Part shown: positions 1-9,738 of the stretch, in pieces | Layout of the letters: the number at the start of each line of letters is the position of its first letter | How positions within the stretch are numbered: position 1 is the stretch's first letter | Source of the DNA: an uncultured Rhodopila sp. | Lineage (GTDB): Bacteria; Pseudomonadota; Alphaproteobacteria; Acetobacterales; Acetobacteraceae | Direction of reading: 5' to 3' | Length of the DNA: 64,000 bases | Assembly: GCF_903944925.1 (NCBI RefSeq) | Contig: NZ_CAJATU010000042.1 | Coordinates: forward strand, 62,001-126,000 | Made by a program: the position numbers and the translations under genes | Notes under the pieces: generated by a model | Told to the model about the DNA's origin: nothing | Database searches by the model: none | The model's input: the letters and a program-made list of their open reading frames with translations, nothing else

Positions 1-2
1 AT

Positions 3-1313
3 TTTCATCTTCGCCAGTTCATTGATGCGATGAGCCCGTCCCTGCTGCTGCTGTCCAACCCCGAGGCGCTGCGCCGGGCGATGGAGACCGGCGGTGGCAG
101 CCTGGCGGACGGCGCCCGCAACCTGATGCACGACCTCAAGGAGGGGCGGCTCAGCATGGTGGACGCCACTGCCTTCGCGCCGGGCCGCAACCTGGCGATG
201 ACCCCGGGCAAGGTGGTGCTGCGCAACAAGCTGATCGAGCTGATCCAGTACACGCCGACGACCGACACGGTGCATCAGGTGCCGCTGCTGATCGTGCCGC
301 CGTGGATCAACAAATACTACATCCTCGACATGCAGCAGAAGAACAGCTTCGTGCGCTACCTCGTGGCGCAGGGGTTCACGGTGTTCATCGTGTCGTGGAA
401 AAACCCGGACGCCTCGATGGATGCCACGACGATCGAGGACTACATGGATCTCGGCCCGCTGGCGGCGAGCGACGCGATCCGCGAGATTACCGGCAGCCAG
501 ACCCTGAACGTGATGGGCTACTGCATCGGCGGCACGCTGATGGCGCTGACCCTGGCCTGGCTGGCGAAGAAGGGCGATACTCGCTTCGGCTCCGCCACGT
601 TCATGGTGTCGTTGCAGGACTTCTCCAAAGTCGGCGACACCGCGGTGTTCCTCGGCGATACGGCGATCGACTTCGTCGAGCAGCAGATGCTGGAGCGCGG
701 CTACCTGGACAGCCGCGAGATGTCCAACATGTTCAACCTGCTGCGCTCGAACGACCTGATCTGGTCGAACGTGGTGAACAACTACCTGCTGGGGCAGAAG
801 CCGCCGGCGTTCGACCTGCTGTACTGGAACAGCGACGGCACCCGCATGACGCGCACCGCCCATAGTTGGTACTTGCACAATACCTATGTGGAGAACAACC
901 TGATCAAGCCGGGCAAGGTCGAAGTGAAGGGTGAGGCGCTCGATCTCGGCCAGATCAAGCTCGACACCTATGCCGTGGGGGCGGAGAAGGACCACATCGT
1001 GCCGTGGGAGTCGGCGTGGCGGATCACTCAGTTGTTCGGCGGCAAGGTCCGGTATGTGCTGGCCTCCAGCGGCCATATCGCCGGGATCATCAATCCGCCG
1101 GGCGGCAAGGGCACCCACTGGATCAACGAGGCGAAGACCGAGACGCCGGAGGAATGGCGCGCGACCAGTGCGGTGCATGACGGCAGTTGGTGGAACGACT
1201 GGGCACGCTGGCTGGGCGATCATTCCGGCGGCCGGGTCGCCCCGCCGCCGCTGGGCGGCAATGCGCATCCGCCGCTGGACGACGCGCCGGGGCGCTACGT
1301 GCTGGAGAAGTAG
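3..1313 (+). CDS. phaC: Class I poly(3-hydroxyalkanoate) synthase, C-terminal part (5' end outside window)
   Basis: Polymerises (R)-3-hydroxyacyl-CoA into polyhydroxyalkanoate storage granules. The reading frame is open to the left edge (residues FHLRQFIDA precede the first ATG at 30), matching the conserved block before MSPS in PhaC, so the true start lies outside the window. Counting from that ATG, the lipase-like box GYCIGG places the catalytic Cys at residue 165; the catalytic Asp is in GAEKDHIVPW and the catalytic His in SSGHIAGIINPP. About 437 residues are visible, compared with roughly 570-600 for whole class I enzymes. The next genes (permease, CoA-transferase) fit short-chain acyl metabolism. 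A hairpin follows the stop codon. Confidence 0.95.
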   Translation, partial: FHLRQFIDAMSPSLLLLSNPEALRRAMETGGGSLADGARNLMHDLKEGRLSMVDATAFAPGRNLAMTPGKVVLRNKLIELIQYTPTTDTVHQVPLLIVPPWINKYYILDMQQKNSFVRYLVAQGFTVFIVSWKNPDASMDATTIEDYMDLGPLAASDAIREITGSQTLNVMGYCIGGTLMALTLAWLAKKGDTRFGSATFMVSLQDFSKVGDTAVFLGDTAIDFVEQQMLERGYLDSREMSNMFNLLRSNDLIWSNVVNNYLLGQKPPAFDLLYWNSDGTRMTRTAHSWYLHNTYVENNLIKPGKVEVKGEALDLGQIKLDTYAVGAEKDHIVPWESAWRITQLFGGKVRYVLASSGHIAGIINPPGGKGTHWINEAKTETPEEWRATSAVHDGSWWNDWARWLGDHSGGRVAPPPLGGNAHPPLDDAPGRYVLEK

Positions 1314-1358
1314 ACGCGAGCGAAGACAGGATCGCACCGGGCCGCCCGCGCCCTACTC

Positions 1359-1387
1359 GTCATGGCCGGGCGTGTCCCGGCCATGAC
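1359..1387. repeat. Dispersed palindrome, short form, possible phaC terminator
   Basis: Perfect 12-bp arms beginning GTCATGG and ending CCATGAC surround a 5-base centre, 46 bp after the phaC stop. The same boundaries recur at 30672-30757, 54315-54391 and 57883-57910. There is no T-tract, so a termination role is inference. Confidence 0.6.
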
Positions 1388-1548
1388 GGCAAGAGTAACC
1401 GCGTTGCGACACGGTGACCGCACCACCCCATCACACCAAAAGTGCTTTGACCGTATCGGCGTGACGTCTATCAATGCGTCATGGCGGCAGCCGGTGTCGG
1501 CTCGCTATTGAACCAAGTGGGAATCCACCTGCCTCCGGGGAAACGTGC

Positions 1549-2940
1549 ATGAGCTTCATCGTCGTCATCGCTGCGCTGTGTTTCCTGATGCTGGCCGCCT
1601 ACCGCGGCTTCAGCGTCATCATCTTCGCTCCCATCGCCGCGCTGCTGGCCGTGCTGGTTACCGAGCCATCCTCCGTACTGCCGGTCTATAGCGGGCTTTT
1701 CATGGACAAGATGGTGGTGTTCGTGAAGCTCTACTTCCCGGTCTTCTTGCTCGGCGCCATTTTCGGCAAGGTGATCGAGCTGTCCGGATTCTCCCGCTCG
1801 ATCGTTGCCGCAACAATCCGGCTGGTCGGGCGGCAGCGGGCGGTGCTGGCCATCGTCATCGTCTGCGCGCTGCTGACCTATGGCGGCGTCTCGCTGTTCG
1901 TCGTGGTGTTCGCCGTCTACCCGTTCGCGGCGGAAGCCTTCCGCCTCGGCGGCCTGCCGAAGCGGCTGATCCCCGGCACCATCGCGCTCGGCGCCTTCAC
2001 CTTCACCATGGACGCGCTGCCCGGCACGCCGCAGATCCAGAACATCATCCCGGCGGCGTTCTTCAAGACCAACGCATGGTCCGCACCCTGGCTCGGCCTG
2101 ATTGGCGCCATCTACATCGCGTTGGTGGGCCTCGCCTATCTGACCTGGCGACTGCGTCAGGCCGCCACGGCCGGTGAGGGCTATGGCGAGGGCCATACGC
2201 AGGAACCGGAAACCGTGGACGAGGAGGATCTGCCCAATCCCTGGATCGCGCTGCTGCCGCTGGTGGTGGTCGGCGTGCTGAACCTGGTGTTCACCTATGC
2301 ACTGCCGGCCTTGTACGGGCCGAACCACACTGTGACGCTCGCCGGTCTGGCCCAGCCGCTGAGCGTGCCGGTGCAGGCGAATGTGGCAATCTGGGCGGTC
2401 CAGTTGGCGTTGCTCGCCGGCATCCTGACGGTGTTCGCGACCGCGTTCACCGCCGTCACCCGCCGCTTCGCCGAGGGCAGCAAGCCGGCGGTGGCCGGTG
2501 CTCTGCTGGCCTCGATCAACACCGCGACGGAATACGGCTTCGGCTCGGTCATCGCCGCGCTGCCCGGCTTCATCGCCATCCGCGATGCGCTGTCCGCGAT
2601 CCCCAACCCGCTGATCAATGAGGCGATCAGCGTCACCACCCTGGCCGGCATCACCGGCTCCGCCTCAGGCGGCCTGTCGATCGCGCTGGCGGCCATGTCG
2701 GGGCAGTTCATCGCCGCGGCGAATGCCGCCAATATCCCCCTGGATGTGCTGCACCGGGTCGCGGCCATGGCGTCAGGCGGCATGGACACCTTGCCGCATA
2801 ACGGCGCGGTCATCACCCTGCTCGCCGTTACGGGGTTGACACACCGGACGTCCTACAAGGACATTTTCGCACTGACCTGCATCAAGACCTCCGCGGTATT
2901 CGTGGTGATCGCCGTCTACTACCTGACCGGAATCGTATAG
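1549..2940 (+). CDS. GntP-family proton symporter (organic acid / hydroxyacid permease)
   Basis: Inner-membrane permease of about 463 residues with many hydrophobic helices from the N-terminus (FIVVIAALCFLMLAAYRGFS) to the C-terminus. Sequence character, including the central glycine/serine-rich stretch around TLAGITGSASGGLSIALAAM and DTLPHNGAVITLL, fits the GntP family of gluconate and hydroxybutyrate transporters. The start at 1549 was chosen because GGGGAA lies just upstream and the preceding in-frame residues are not membrane-like. It lies between phaC and a CoA-transferase and ends 15 bp before the latter, so a short hydroxyacid such as 3-hydroxybutyrate is a plausible substrate (inference). 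Confidence 0.8.
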   Translation: MSFIVVIAALCFLMLAAYRGFSVIIFAPIAALLAVLVTEPSSVLPVYSGLFMDKMVVFVKLYFPVFLLGAIFGKVIELSGFSRSIVAATIRLVGRQRAVLAIVIVCALLTYGGVSLFVVVFAVYPFAAEAFRLGGLPKRLIPGTIALGAFTFTMDALPGTPQIQNIIPAAFFKTNAWSAPWLGLIGAIYIALVGLAYLTWRLRQAATAGEGYGEGHTQEPETVDEEDLPNPWIALLPLVVVGVLNLVFTYALPALYGPNHTVTLAGLAQPLSVPVQANVAIWAVQLALLAGILTVFATAFTAVTRRFAEGSKPAVAGALLASINTATEYGFGSVIAALPGFIAIRDALSAIPNPLINEAISVTTLAGITGSASGGLSIALAAMSGQFIAAANAANIPLDVLHRVAAMASGGMDTLPHNGAVITLLAVTGLTHRTSYKDIFALTCIKTSAVFVVIAVYYLTGIV

Positions 2941-2955
2941 CGCGGACAAAATCCC

Positions 2956-4971
2956 ATGCCCCATCACGCGGTCCACCCCTTCCTGCAATCGCTGCGGACC
3001 GCGCATAGCGGCAAGGTCGTCCCCGCCCGCGACGCGGTGCGACTTATCGGCGACGGCGACACCGTGGCGACGGCCGGCTTCATCGGCACCGGCTTTGCCG
3101 AGGGCATCGCCGTGGCGCTGGAAGAACTCTACCTCGATGAGGACGAATCGCATTTCCGCGCGCATGGCAAGCCGCACAACCTGACCCTGGTCTATGCCGC
3201 CGGGCAGGGCGATGGGAAGCACCGCGGGCTAAACCATTTCGGCCATGAGGGCCTTGTGCGCCGCGTCATCGGCGGCCATTGGGGCCTCGCACCGAAGCTG
3301 CAGGAACTGGCGATCGCCAACAAGATCGAGGGCTACAACCTGCCGCAGGGCGTCATCACCCACCTGTTCCGCGACATCGCCGCGCACCGGCCGGGGCACC
3401 TGACCACTGTCGGCCTCGGCACCTTCGTCGATCCGCGCAACGGCGGCGGCAAGATCAACAGTTGCACGACCGAGGACCTGGTCGAGCTGATCACCGTCAA
3501 CGGCCAGGAGGCGCTGCTCTACAAGTGCTTCCCGATCGATGTCGGCATCATTCGCGGCACCACGGCGGACACGCTCGGCAACATCTCGATGGAGCGCGAG
3601 GCGCTGACCCTGGAGGCTTTGGCCATCGCCATGGCGGCGCACAACTCCGGCGGCGTGGTGATCGCCCAGGTAGAACGCCTCGCCGAGGCGGGCAGCCTGC
3701 ATCCGCGCCAGGTGAAGATCCCCGGGATCATGGTCGATTGCGTCGTGGTGGCGGAGAAGCCCGAACATCACGGCCAGACTTTCGTGACCGTCTACAACCC
3801 GGCCTATACCGGGGAGACCCGCGCGCCGATGGGATCCCTGCCGCCGATGACCATGAGCGAGCGCAAGATCATCGCCCGCCGCGCCGCCCTGGAACTGGCG
3901 CCGAACAGCGTGGTCAACCTCGGCATCGGCATGCCGGAAGGCGTCGCCGCGGTCGCGAATGAGGAGCACGTCATCGACCTGATCACCCTGACGACCGAGC
4001 CCGGCTCCATTGGCGGCGTGCCGGCGGGCGGCCTTGATTTCGGCGCCGCGGTGAACAACCAGGCGGTGATCGACCAGCCCTACCAGTTCGATTTCTACGA
4101 TGGCGGCGGTCTCGATCTGGCGTTCCTCGGGCTGGCCGAAACCGACGCGGCAGGCAACGTCAACGTCAGCAAGTTCGGGCCGAAGCTGGCCGGGGCCGGA
4201 GGCTTCATCAATATCAGCCAGAACGCCAAGAAGGTGGTGTTCGTCGGCACCTTCGAGGCGGGCGGACACAAGCCGACGATCGAGGACGGCAAGCTGGTGC
4301 TGCGCGGGCACGGCACCGGCTGCAAGTTCGTGCAGGAGGTCGAGCACCGCACCTTCAGCGGCACCTACGCCGCACAGCGCGGCCACCCGGTGCTATATGT
4401 CACCGAGCGTTGCGTCTTCCGCCTGACGCCGGAAGGGCTGGAACTGACCGAGATCGCCCCCGGGGTGGACCTGGAGAAGGACATCCTGGCGCGGATGCGG
4501 TTCAAGCCGGTGATGCACGAAGACCCGCGGCTGATGGACGAGCGGCTGTTCCGCAACGATCCCATCGGCCTGCGCGAATTGCTGCTGGGGATTCCACTGG
4601 AGCAGCGGTTTTCCTATGACGCCGCGGAAGGGTTGTTCTTCGTCAACTTCGAAGGGCTTTCGATCCGCGACGCGGCTGAGATCGCGCGGATCCGGCATCT
4701 GGTGGCGGAACGCCTGCTGCCACTCGGGCACAAGGTGTATGCGATCGTCAACTACGACCGGTTCAGTATTCTGCCGGAACTCCTGGATGCCTACACGGCG
4801 ATGGTGCAGGACCTGACGGATCGTTTCTACTCGCGGGTCACGCGCTACACCACCAGCGGGTTCCTGAAGATCAAGCTGGGCGACGCGCTGAGCAAGCGAC
4901 AGCTTGCGCCGCATATCTACCTGTCGGCGGAGGAGGCACGGGCGCATCTGGCGGAGAAACAGGGGCGCTGA
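2956..4971 (+). CDS. Fused acetate/propionate-type acyl-CoA:carboxylate CoA-transferase (YdiF/Pct-like)
   Basis: Transfers CoA between short-chain acyl-CoA and a free carboxylate. The alpha and beta CoA-transferase domains are fused in one 671-residue chain, as in E. coli YdiF and propionate CoA-transferases. The N-terminal domain carries [12 protein letters not shown]; the second domain has [11 protein letters not shown] and the segment [14 protein letters not shown], whose Glu (residue 348) is the family's covalent-intermediate glutamate. About 130 residues continue past the usual catalytic core (from about residue 540), longer than in YdiF; their role is not clear. It follows the GntP-type permease by 15 bp and is probably co-transcribed with it. 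Acetate, propionate or 3-hydroxybutyrate are candidate substrates. Confidence 0.82.
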   Translation: MPHHAVHPFLQSLRTAHSGKVVPARDAVRLIGDGDTVATAGFIGTGFAEGIAVALEELYLDEDESHFRAHGKPHNLTLVYAAGQGDGKHRGLNHFGHEGLVRRVIGGHWGLAPKLQELAIANKIEGYNLPQGVITHLFRDIAAHRPGHLTTVGLGTFVDPRNGGGKINSCTTEDLVELITVNGQEALLYKCFPIDVGIIRGTTADTLGNISMEREALTLEALAIAMAAHNSGGVVIAQVERLAEAGSLHPRQVKIPGIMVDCVVVAEKPEHHGQTFVTVYNPAYTGETRAPMGSLPPMTMSERKIIARRAALELAPNSVVNLGIGMPEGVAAVANEEHVIDLITLTTEPGSIGGVPAGGLDFGAAVNNQAVIDQPYQFDFYDGGGLDLAFLGLAETDAAGNVNVSKFGPKLAGAGGFINISQNAKKVVFVGTFEAGGHKPTIEDGKLVLRGHGTGCKFVQEVEHRTFSGTYAAQRGHPVLYVTERCVFRLTPEGLELTEIAPGVDLEKDILARMRFKPVMHEDPRLMDERLFRNDPIGLRELLLGIPLEQRFSYDAAEGLFFVNFEGLSIRDAAEIARIRHLVAERLLPLGHKVYAIVNYDRFSILPELLDAYTAMVQDLTDRFYSRVTRYTTSGFLKIKLGDALSKRQLAPHIYLSAEEARAHLAEKQGR

Positions 4972-4980
4972 GCCGCGACG

Positions 4981-5856
4981 CTACCGGCCCGTCGTCCTGG
5001 CTAGATACGCCTCCATCAGCGGTCCCCAGATCGCGGAACCGCCGGACCCGAAGAACAACGTATGCCCGTCCTTGCCGAACGGGGGCAGCGGATGAAACTC
5101 CGCCCGGCCGCCCGATCCGGTGAACGCGTCATACATCCGCCGCGCCAGCCCGGGTTCAAAATAGCTGTCGTTCGCGGCGTAGATCCACAGCATTGGCGTG
5201 GTCGCCGTCCTGCCAAGGATCCCGGCCGCCTGGACCAGTTGGTCCGGGCGGCAGTTGTTGTTGGGGATATCGTGAATGTGGCCGCCGTGACCGCCGGCCA
5301 TGCTTACCATCGCGGCGACATGCGGATGCGGAACGCTGTTGTATCCGTCGGTTACCCATCCGCCGACGGATTGTCCCACGACCACCACCTGGTCCGGCTG
5401 CGCGTACGGCAGCGACACCGCGTAGCGCAGCAGCGCGTCCACGTCGCGCGCACCCTCGTGCGCCGCGTGGACCAGGTCGTCGGCGCTGCATGATCCGGAC
5501 GCTTCGGCGAGTGCGCCGCCGGTTTCTCCATAGCCCCGGCGCACGCCGGCGACGACGAGATAGCCGCGTGCCAGGAACCACTGCACGGCCTCATTGCTAC
5601 ACGACGCCGGTTTGACTTTCCCAACGTCGGCATCGCTCGGCTTGCCATGGTTGATCAGCACAACCCGCGCCCCCTGGTCGCCGGGCGGGCGGCAGATCCG
5701 GGTATACAGAAGGCGGGTATGGCCGCCGTCGTCCTGCATCGGCACCCAATGGATCTGCTCCCGCCAGGGACCCGTCGGCTGACCAACCGGCCCGGGTGTC
5801 TCCGCCCGTGCCGTTGCGAGGGTCAGGACGACCAGGCCGATGGGCCAGGGGCGCAT
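4981..5856 (-). CDS. Secreted alpha/beta-hydrolase (dienelactone hydrolase / prolyl oligopeptidase-like)
   Basis: 291 residues with an N-terminal signal peptide (cleavage likely after TARA, around residue 18), so probably periplasmic. The nucleophile elbow GQSVGG puts the catalytic Ser at residue 163; candidate Asp is in YAANDSYFEP and His in GKDGHTLFF. The fold pattern (VVLINHG near residue 66, then RRGYGETGG) is typical of alpha/beta-hydrolases of the Pfam Peptidase_S9/DLH clan. The ATG abuts the stop codon of ilvD with no spacing, so it is translationally linked to that gene. It ends 9 bp after the convergent CoA-transferase. The substrate cannot be told from sequence. Confidence 0.75.
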   Translation of the reverse strand: MRPWPIGLVVLTLATARAETPGPVGQPTGPWREQIHWVPMQDDGGHTRLLYTRICRPPGDQGARVVLINHGKPSDADVGKVKPASCSNEAVQWFLARGYLVVAGVRRGYGETGGALAEASGSCSADDLVHAAHEGARDVDALLRYAVSLPYAQPDQVVVVGQSVGGWVTDGYNSVPHPHVAAMVSMAGGHGGHIHDIPNNNCRPDQLVQAAGILGRTATTPMLWIYAANDSYFEPGLARRMYDAFTGSGGRAEFHPLPPFGKDGHTLFFGSGGSAIWGPLMEAYLARTTGR

Positions 5857-7713
5857 CTACCGGCGGCGCAGCGCGTTCACGTCCCGCACGGCACCGCGGG
5901 CCGCGCTGGTGGTCATTGCGGCGTAGGCGCGCAAAGCGGAGGACACATGCCTTTGGCGTGGTTCGGCGGGCTGCCAGGCGGCATCGCCGTTCGCCTCCAT
6001 CGCCGCCCGGCGCGCCACCAGGATCGCGTCCGGCACGTCCAGGCTGATCGACCGCGCGGGGATGTCGATGCGGATGATGTCGCCGTCCTCGACCAGGCCG
6101 ATGGTGCCACCCTCCGCCGCTTCCGGTGAGCAATGGCCGATGCAAAGGCCGGAGGAGCCGCCGGAGAAACGTCCGTCGGTGACCAGGGCGCAAACTTTAC
6201 CCAGGCCCTTCGATTTCAGGTAGCTGGTGGGATACAGCATCTCCTGCATCCCGGGGCCGCCGCGCGGGCCTTCGTAGCGCACCAGCACGATGTCGCCTGG
6301 CTTCACGCCGCCGCCGAGGATGCCGTTCACCGCCGCATCCTGGCTCTCGAACACCCGCGCCGGGCCGGAGAACGTCAGGATGCTGGCGTCCACGCCGGCG
6401 GTTTTGACGATGCAGCCTTCCTCGGCGATGTTGCCGTAGAGCACGGCGAGGCCGCCATCCTTCGAGAATGCGTGTGCGACATCGCGGATCACCCCCTTCT
6501 CGCGGTCGTCGTTCACCGCGTCCCAGCGGGCCGACTGGCTGAAGGCTTCCGTCGTCGGCACGCCGCCGGGGGCGGCCCGGTAGAATGTGCGCACCGCGTC
6601 ATCCTTGGTGCGGCGGACGTCCCAGCGCTCCAGCGCCTCGGCCAGGGTTTCGGAATGCACTGTGGGCACCGAGGCGTCGATCAGGCCGACACGCTCCAGT
6701 TCGCCGAGGATCGCGAAGATCCCGCCGGCATGGTGCACGTCCTCGACATGCACGTCCGGCACCGACGGCGCGACCTTGCACAGCACCGGCACGCGGCGCG
6801 ACAACCGATCGATATCGAGCATGGTGAAGGGCACGTCGCCCTCGTTTGCCGCGGCCAGCAGGTGCAGCACCGTGTTGGTGGAGCCGCCCATGGAGATGTC
6901 GAGCGTCATGGCGTTCTCGAACGCGGCAAAAGTGGCGATGCTGCGCGGCAGGACGCTGGTGTCGTCGGTTTCGTAGTGGCGGCGGGTGATCTCGACGATC
7001 TTGCGCCCGGCCTCCAGGAACAGTTCGCGGCGGTCCGCATGGGTGGCAACGACGGTGCCGTTGCCGGGCAGGCCGAGGCCGAGCGCCTCGATCAGGCAGT
7101 TCATCGAGTTGGCGGTGAACATGCCGGAACACGAGCCGCAGGTGGGACAGGCGGATCGTTCCATCACCTCGACCTCCGCGTCGGTGTTGGTGTCGTCGGC
7201 CGCGGCGATCATGGCGTCGATCAGGTCGACCGAGCGGGATTTGCCCTTGAGGACGACCTTGCCGGCCTCCATCGGGCCGCCGGAGACGAAGACGGCGGGG
7301 ATGTTGAGGCGCATCGCGGCCATCAGCATGCCGGGGGTGATCTTGTCGCAGTTGGAGATGCAGACCATGGCGTCGGCGCAATGGGCGTTGACCATGTATT
7401 CGACGCTGTCGGCGATCAGTTCGCGCGACGGCAGGCTGTACAGCATCCCGTCGTGGCCCATGGCGATGCCGTCATCGACCGCTATGGTGTTGAATTCCTT
7501 GGCGACGCCGCCGGCCTTTTCGATCTCGCGGGCGACGAGCTGGCCGAGGTCCTTCAGATGCACATGCCCCGGCACGAACTGGGTAAAACTGTTCACCACC
7601 GCGATGATCGGCTTGCCGAAATCGCCGTCCTTCATCCCGGTCGCGCGCCACAGGCCGCGAGCGCCGGCCATGTTGCGGCCGTGAGTGGTGGTGCGGGAGC
7701 GATAGGCCGGCAT
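5857..7713 (-). CDS. ilvD: Dihydroxy-acid dehydratase
   Basis: Dehydrates 2,3-dihydroxy-isovalerate and 2,3-dihydroxy-3-methylvalerate to the 2-keto acids in valine, leucine and isoleucine synthesis; cytoplasmic Fe-S enzyme. The chain is 618 residues, the normal size. Signature segments are [13 protein letters not shown] and [18 protein letters not shown], carrying the cluster-ligand cysteines, plus [14 protein letters not shown] near the C-terminus. The N-terminus [20 protein letters not shown] matches the family start. It is the first gene of a two-gene minus-strand unit with the secreted hydrolase, which is an unusual partner. Confidence 0.96.
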   Translation of the reverse strand: MPAYRSRTTTHGRNMAGARGLWRATGMKDGDFGKPIIAVVNSFTQFVPGHVHLKDLGQLVAREIEKAGGVAKEFNTIAVDDGIAMGHDGMLYSLPSRELIADSVEYMVNAHCADAMVCISNCDKITPGMLMAAMRLNIPAVFVSGGPMEAGKVVLKGKSRSVDLIDAMIAAADDTNTDAEVEVMERSACPTCGSCSGMFTANSMNCLIEALGLGLPGNGTVVATHADRRELFLEAGRKIVEITRRHYETDDTSVLPRSIATFAAFENAMTLDISMGGSTNTVLHLLAAANEGDVPFTMLDIDRLSRRVPVLCKVAPSVPDVHVEDVHHAGGIFAILGELERVGLIDASVPTVHSETLAEALERWDVRRTKDDAVRTFYRAAPGGVPTTEAFSQSARWDAVNDDREKGVIRDVAHAFSKDGGLAVLYGNIAEEGCIVKTAGVDASILTFSGPARVFESQDAAVNGILGGGVKPGDIVLVRYEGPRGGPGMQEMLYPTSYLKSKGLGKVCALVTDGRFSGGSSGLCIGHCSPEAAEGGTIGLVEDGDIIRIDIPARSISLDVPDAILVARRAAMEANGDAAWQPAEPRQRHVSSALRAYAAMTTSAARGAVRDVNALRRR

Positions 7714-7878
7714 GCTGGCGTGTCCTTGACGTTTGGGGGCGTACCCGCCCCGGCTGGCAGGGTGTCTAGCGCGGGCGGGGCGGATAGGCCAGCGAGACGG
7801 CGCATCGACCTCAGCCTGCCAGAAAAGTCTGAAACTTTTAATGCGAACTCCTTACTTCTGACGCAGTCGGAGGTCGTC

Positions 7879-8159
7879 ATGTTGATGGGGCAAATCTGCA
7901 CCATCACGGCGAAAGGTCGGAGCACCGTCCCGAAGACGGTGCGGCAGGCCCTCGATATCTGATATGGCGGCCGCATTGCCTGCCCATCGAGGATGGCGCC
8001 GTAACCGTACATGCCGACGATGAGACCGGGTCGGACCCGGCGCTTGATCCGTTTCTCGCCCTGTTGGCGCGCGAGGGCCCGCAGCCGCCGCCCGTTCCGT
8101 TCGACCACCTGGCAGAGGCCGGCGGTCTGCCGGCCCGACGGCTTGCTGTCGTCCACTGA
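7879..8159 (+). pseudogene. Frameshifted AbrB/PrlF-type antitoxin remnant
   Basis: An ATG at 7879 preceded by GGAGGT reads MLMGQICTITAKGRSTVP... then KTVRQALDI and hits TGA at 7960. This is the swapped-hairpin DNA-binding start of PrlF/MazE/AbrB antitoxins. From about 7960 the other frame reads on as IEDGAVTVHADDETG, then DPALDPFLALLAREG, a PrlF-like C-terminus, to a TGA at 8157. Restoring one base between about 7957 and 7965 would give a roughly 94-residue antitoxin of normal length. No toxin (YhaV-like) gene lies next to it, so it appears to be a dead solitary antitoxin. A sequencing error is the main alternative. Confidence 0.65.
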
Positions 8160-8206
8160 GGCATCTCACGTCTCCCGGTCGCAAGAACGACGAATCGGAG
8201 ATACCC

Positions 8207-8992
8207 CTATGCTGCCGTCTCGTAATTCCCCACCCTGACCGCCTCGGTTTCCACCCCGAGCATCCCCAGCACTTTGTCGCGCACCCGCAGGAACGCAGAC
8301 GACGAACGGTCGCGCCGCGCCGCCGGGTCCACCGTCAGCACATCCGAAATCCGTCCCGGATGCGGCTGCATCACCACCAGCCGATCGGCCAGGAAGACGG
8401 CTTCGTCTACGTCGTGGGTGACCAGCAGGGCGGTGGTGCCGCCATGCCGCACGATCCGCGCCAGCTCGGCCTGCAGCCGCAGCCGGGTCAGCGCATCCAG
8501 CGCGCCGAGCGGCTCGTCCAGCAGCAGGAACCGCGGCCGGTTGACCAGAGCCCGGGCGATGGCGACGCGCTGCGCCATGCCGCCGGACAACTGCGCCGGC
8601 CAGGCTTTGGCGAATGCGGTCAGGCCCACCAGATCCAGATATTCCGCCACGCGCTGCCGCCGCTGCGCCGCCGGCAAATCGCTGCGCCGCAGGGCGGCCG
8701 CGACGTTGGTTTCCGCCGTCAGCCAAGGCAGCAGCCGGTGTTCCTGGAACACGATGCCGCGGTCCAGGCCGGGGCCGCGCACGGGCTGGCCGTCGATGCG
8801 GACCTCGCCCTTGTCGGGACGGTCGAGCCCGAGGATCAGCCGCAGCAGGGTGGACTTACCGCAGCCGGAAGCGCCGACAATGGCAACGAACTCGCCGTCG
8901 CGCAGCGACAAAGAGATGTCCCGCAACGCCGGAACCAGCTTGCCGGCGACATGGAACGTCCTGTCCACCCCGGCGATTTGCAATGCAGGCAT
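8207..8992 (-). CDS. ABC transporter ATP-binding protein (SsuB/TauB/NrtD-like)
   Basis: ATPase subunit powering uptake through the two adjacent permeases. 261 residues. Visible motifs are Walker A GASGCGKST, Q-loop in VFQEHRLLPW, signature LSGGMAQR, Walker B RFLLLDEP and H-loop VTHD. The sequence fits the sulfonate/nitrate/taurine group. The start at 8992 was chosen because its ATG overlaps the upstream permease stop (TGATG) and the protein then begins at a normal MPALQIAGV; the longer upstream extension of this frame is a shadow of the permease. It is the last gene of a four-gene operon. The exact substrate is unknown. Confidence 0.9.
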   Translation of the reverse strand: MPALQIAGVDRTFHVAGKLVPALRDISLSLRDGEFVAIVGASGCGKSTLLRLILGLDRPDKGEVRIDGQPVRGPGLDRGIVFQEHRLLPWLTAETNVAAALRRSDLPAAQRRQRVAEYLDLVGLTAFAKAWPAQLSGGMAQRVAIARALVNRPRFLLLDEPLGALDALTRLRLQAELARIVRHGGTTALLVTHDVDEAVFLADRLVVMQPHPGRISDVLTVDPAARRDRSSSAFLRVRDKVLGMLGVETEAVRVGNYETAA

Positions 8993-9738
8993 CAGGTCGC
9001 CCTCCGTTTCAGCAGGGTTTTCTCCGCCGCCACCGCCAGGCGGCTGAATGTCAGCCCGAGCAGGCCGAGCAGCACGACGGAGGCAAGCACGAGATCCATC
9101 TGGAAAGTCTCCCGTCCCTCGTTCATGCGTCCGCCCAGCCCGGGGGCGACGTCGAGAAACAATTCCGCGCCGACGGTGGCGAGCCAGGCGGCGATCAGCG
9201 AGCTGCGCAACCCGGTCAGGATCGCCGGCAGCGCGCCCGGCAACGCCACGAACCGCACGTAGTCGAGCGGCCGGAACATCAGCACCCGGGACAATTCGAT
9301 ATAGCTGTGCGGCAGGGCGCTGGTGCCGCGCCAGGTGTTGACCGCGGCCGGCGCCATCGCCGCCAGGGCGATGAAGGCGATCTTGCCCTGCTCCCCGCCG
9401 CCGAACCACATCGACAGCAGCGGCACCCAGGCGAACAGCGCCACCTGCCGGTAACCGAGGAACAATGGGCCGATCAGCCTGCTGGCGGCGCGGGATAGGC
9501 CCAGCAGCAGGCCGAGCGCGACGCCCGAGGCGGCACCGATGACGAAGCCGGCGAATTCCCGCAGCAGGCTGGCGGCCAGATCGCCAGCCATGCCGCCATT
9601 CGCGAATCCGTCCCACAGGCGCGCGGCCACCTTCTCCGGCGGCGGCAGCAACTCGTGCGATACGTGCGTCAGTCGGGAAACCGCCTCCCAGATCGCCAAC
9701 GCGGCGAGCGGCACCAGCAGGGGCGAGAACCGTTTCAT
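8992..9738 (-). CDS. ABC transporter permease (SsuC/TauC-like), second copy
   Basis: 248-residue inner-membrane permease of the BPD_transp_1 type with about six hydrophobic helices. The EAA-like cytoplasmic loop is around SYIELSRVLMFRPLDYVRFVALPGALPAIL. The start at 9738 gives a 4-base ATGA overlap with the preceding permease and a conventional N-terminus MKRFSPLLVPLAALAIWEA. It likely forms a heterodimer with the other permease, since both are in the same operon and similar in length. Most SsuABC systems have one permease gene, so two different ones is a mild departure. Confidence 0.88.
   Translation of the reverse strand: MKRFSPLLVPLAALAIWEAVSRLTHVSHELLPPPEKVAARLWDGFANGGMAGDLAASLLREFAGFVIGAASGVALGLLLGLSRAASRLIGPLFLGYRQVALFAWVPLLSMWFGGGEQGKIAFIALAAMAPAAVNTWRGTSALPHSYIELSRVLMFRPLDYVRFVALPGALPAILTGLRSSLIAAWLATVGAELFLDVAPGLGGRMNEGRETFQMDLVLASVVLLGLLGLTFSRLAVAAEKTLLKRRAT

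Noticed and set aside
3229..4386. 385-residue minus-strand open frame
   Set aside because: Shadow of the CoA-transferase, His/Arg/Gly-rich with no recognisable domain.
6133..7962. 609-residue plus-strand open frame
   Set aside because: Antisense shadow of ilvD; only its last 27 codons (the antitoxin start at 7879) are meaningful.
8207..9616. 469-residue version of the ABC ATPase
   Set aside because: Its first 208 residues are an out-of-frame reading of the permease; the real start overlaps the permease stop at 8992.
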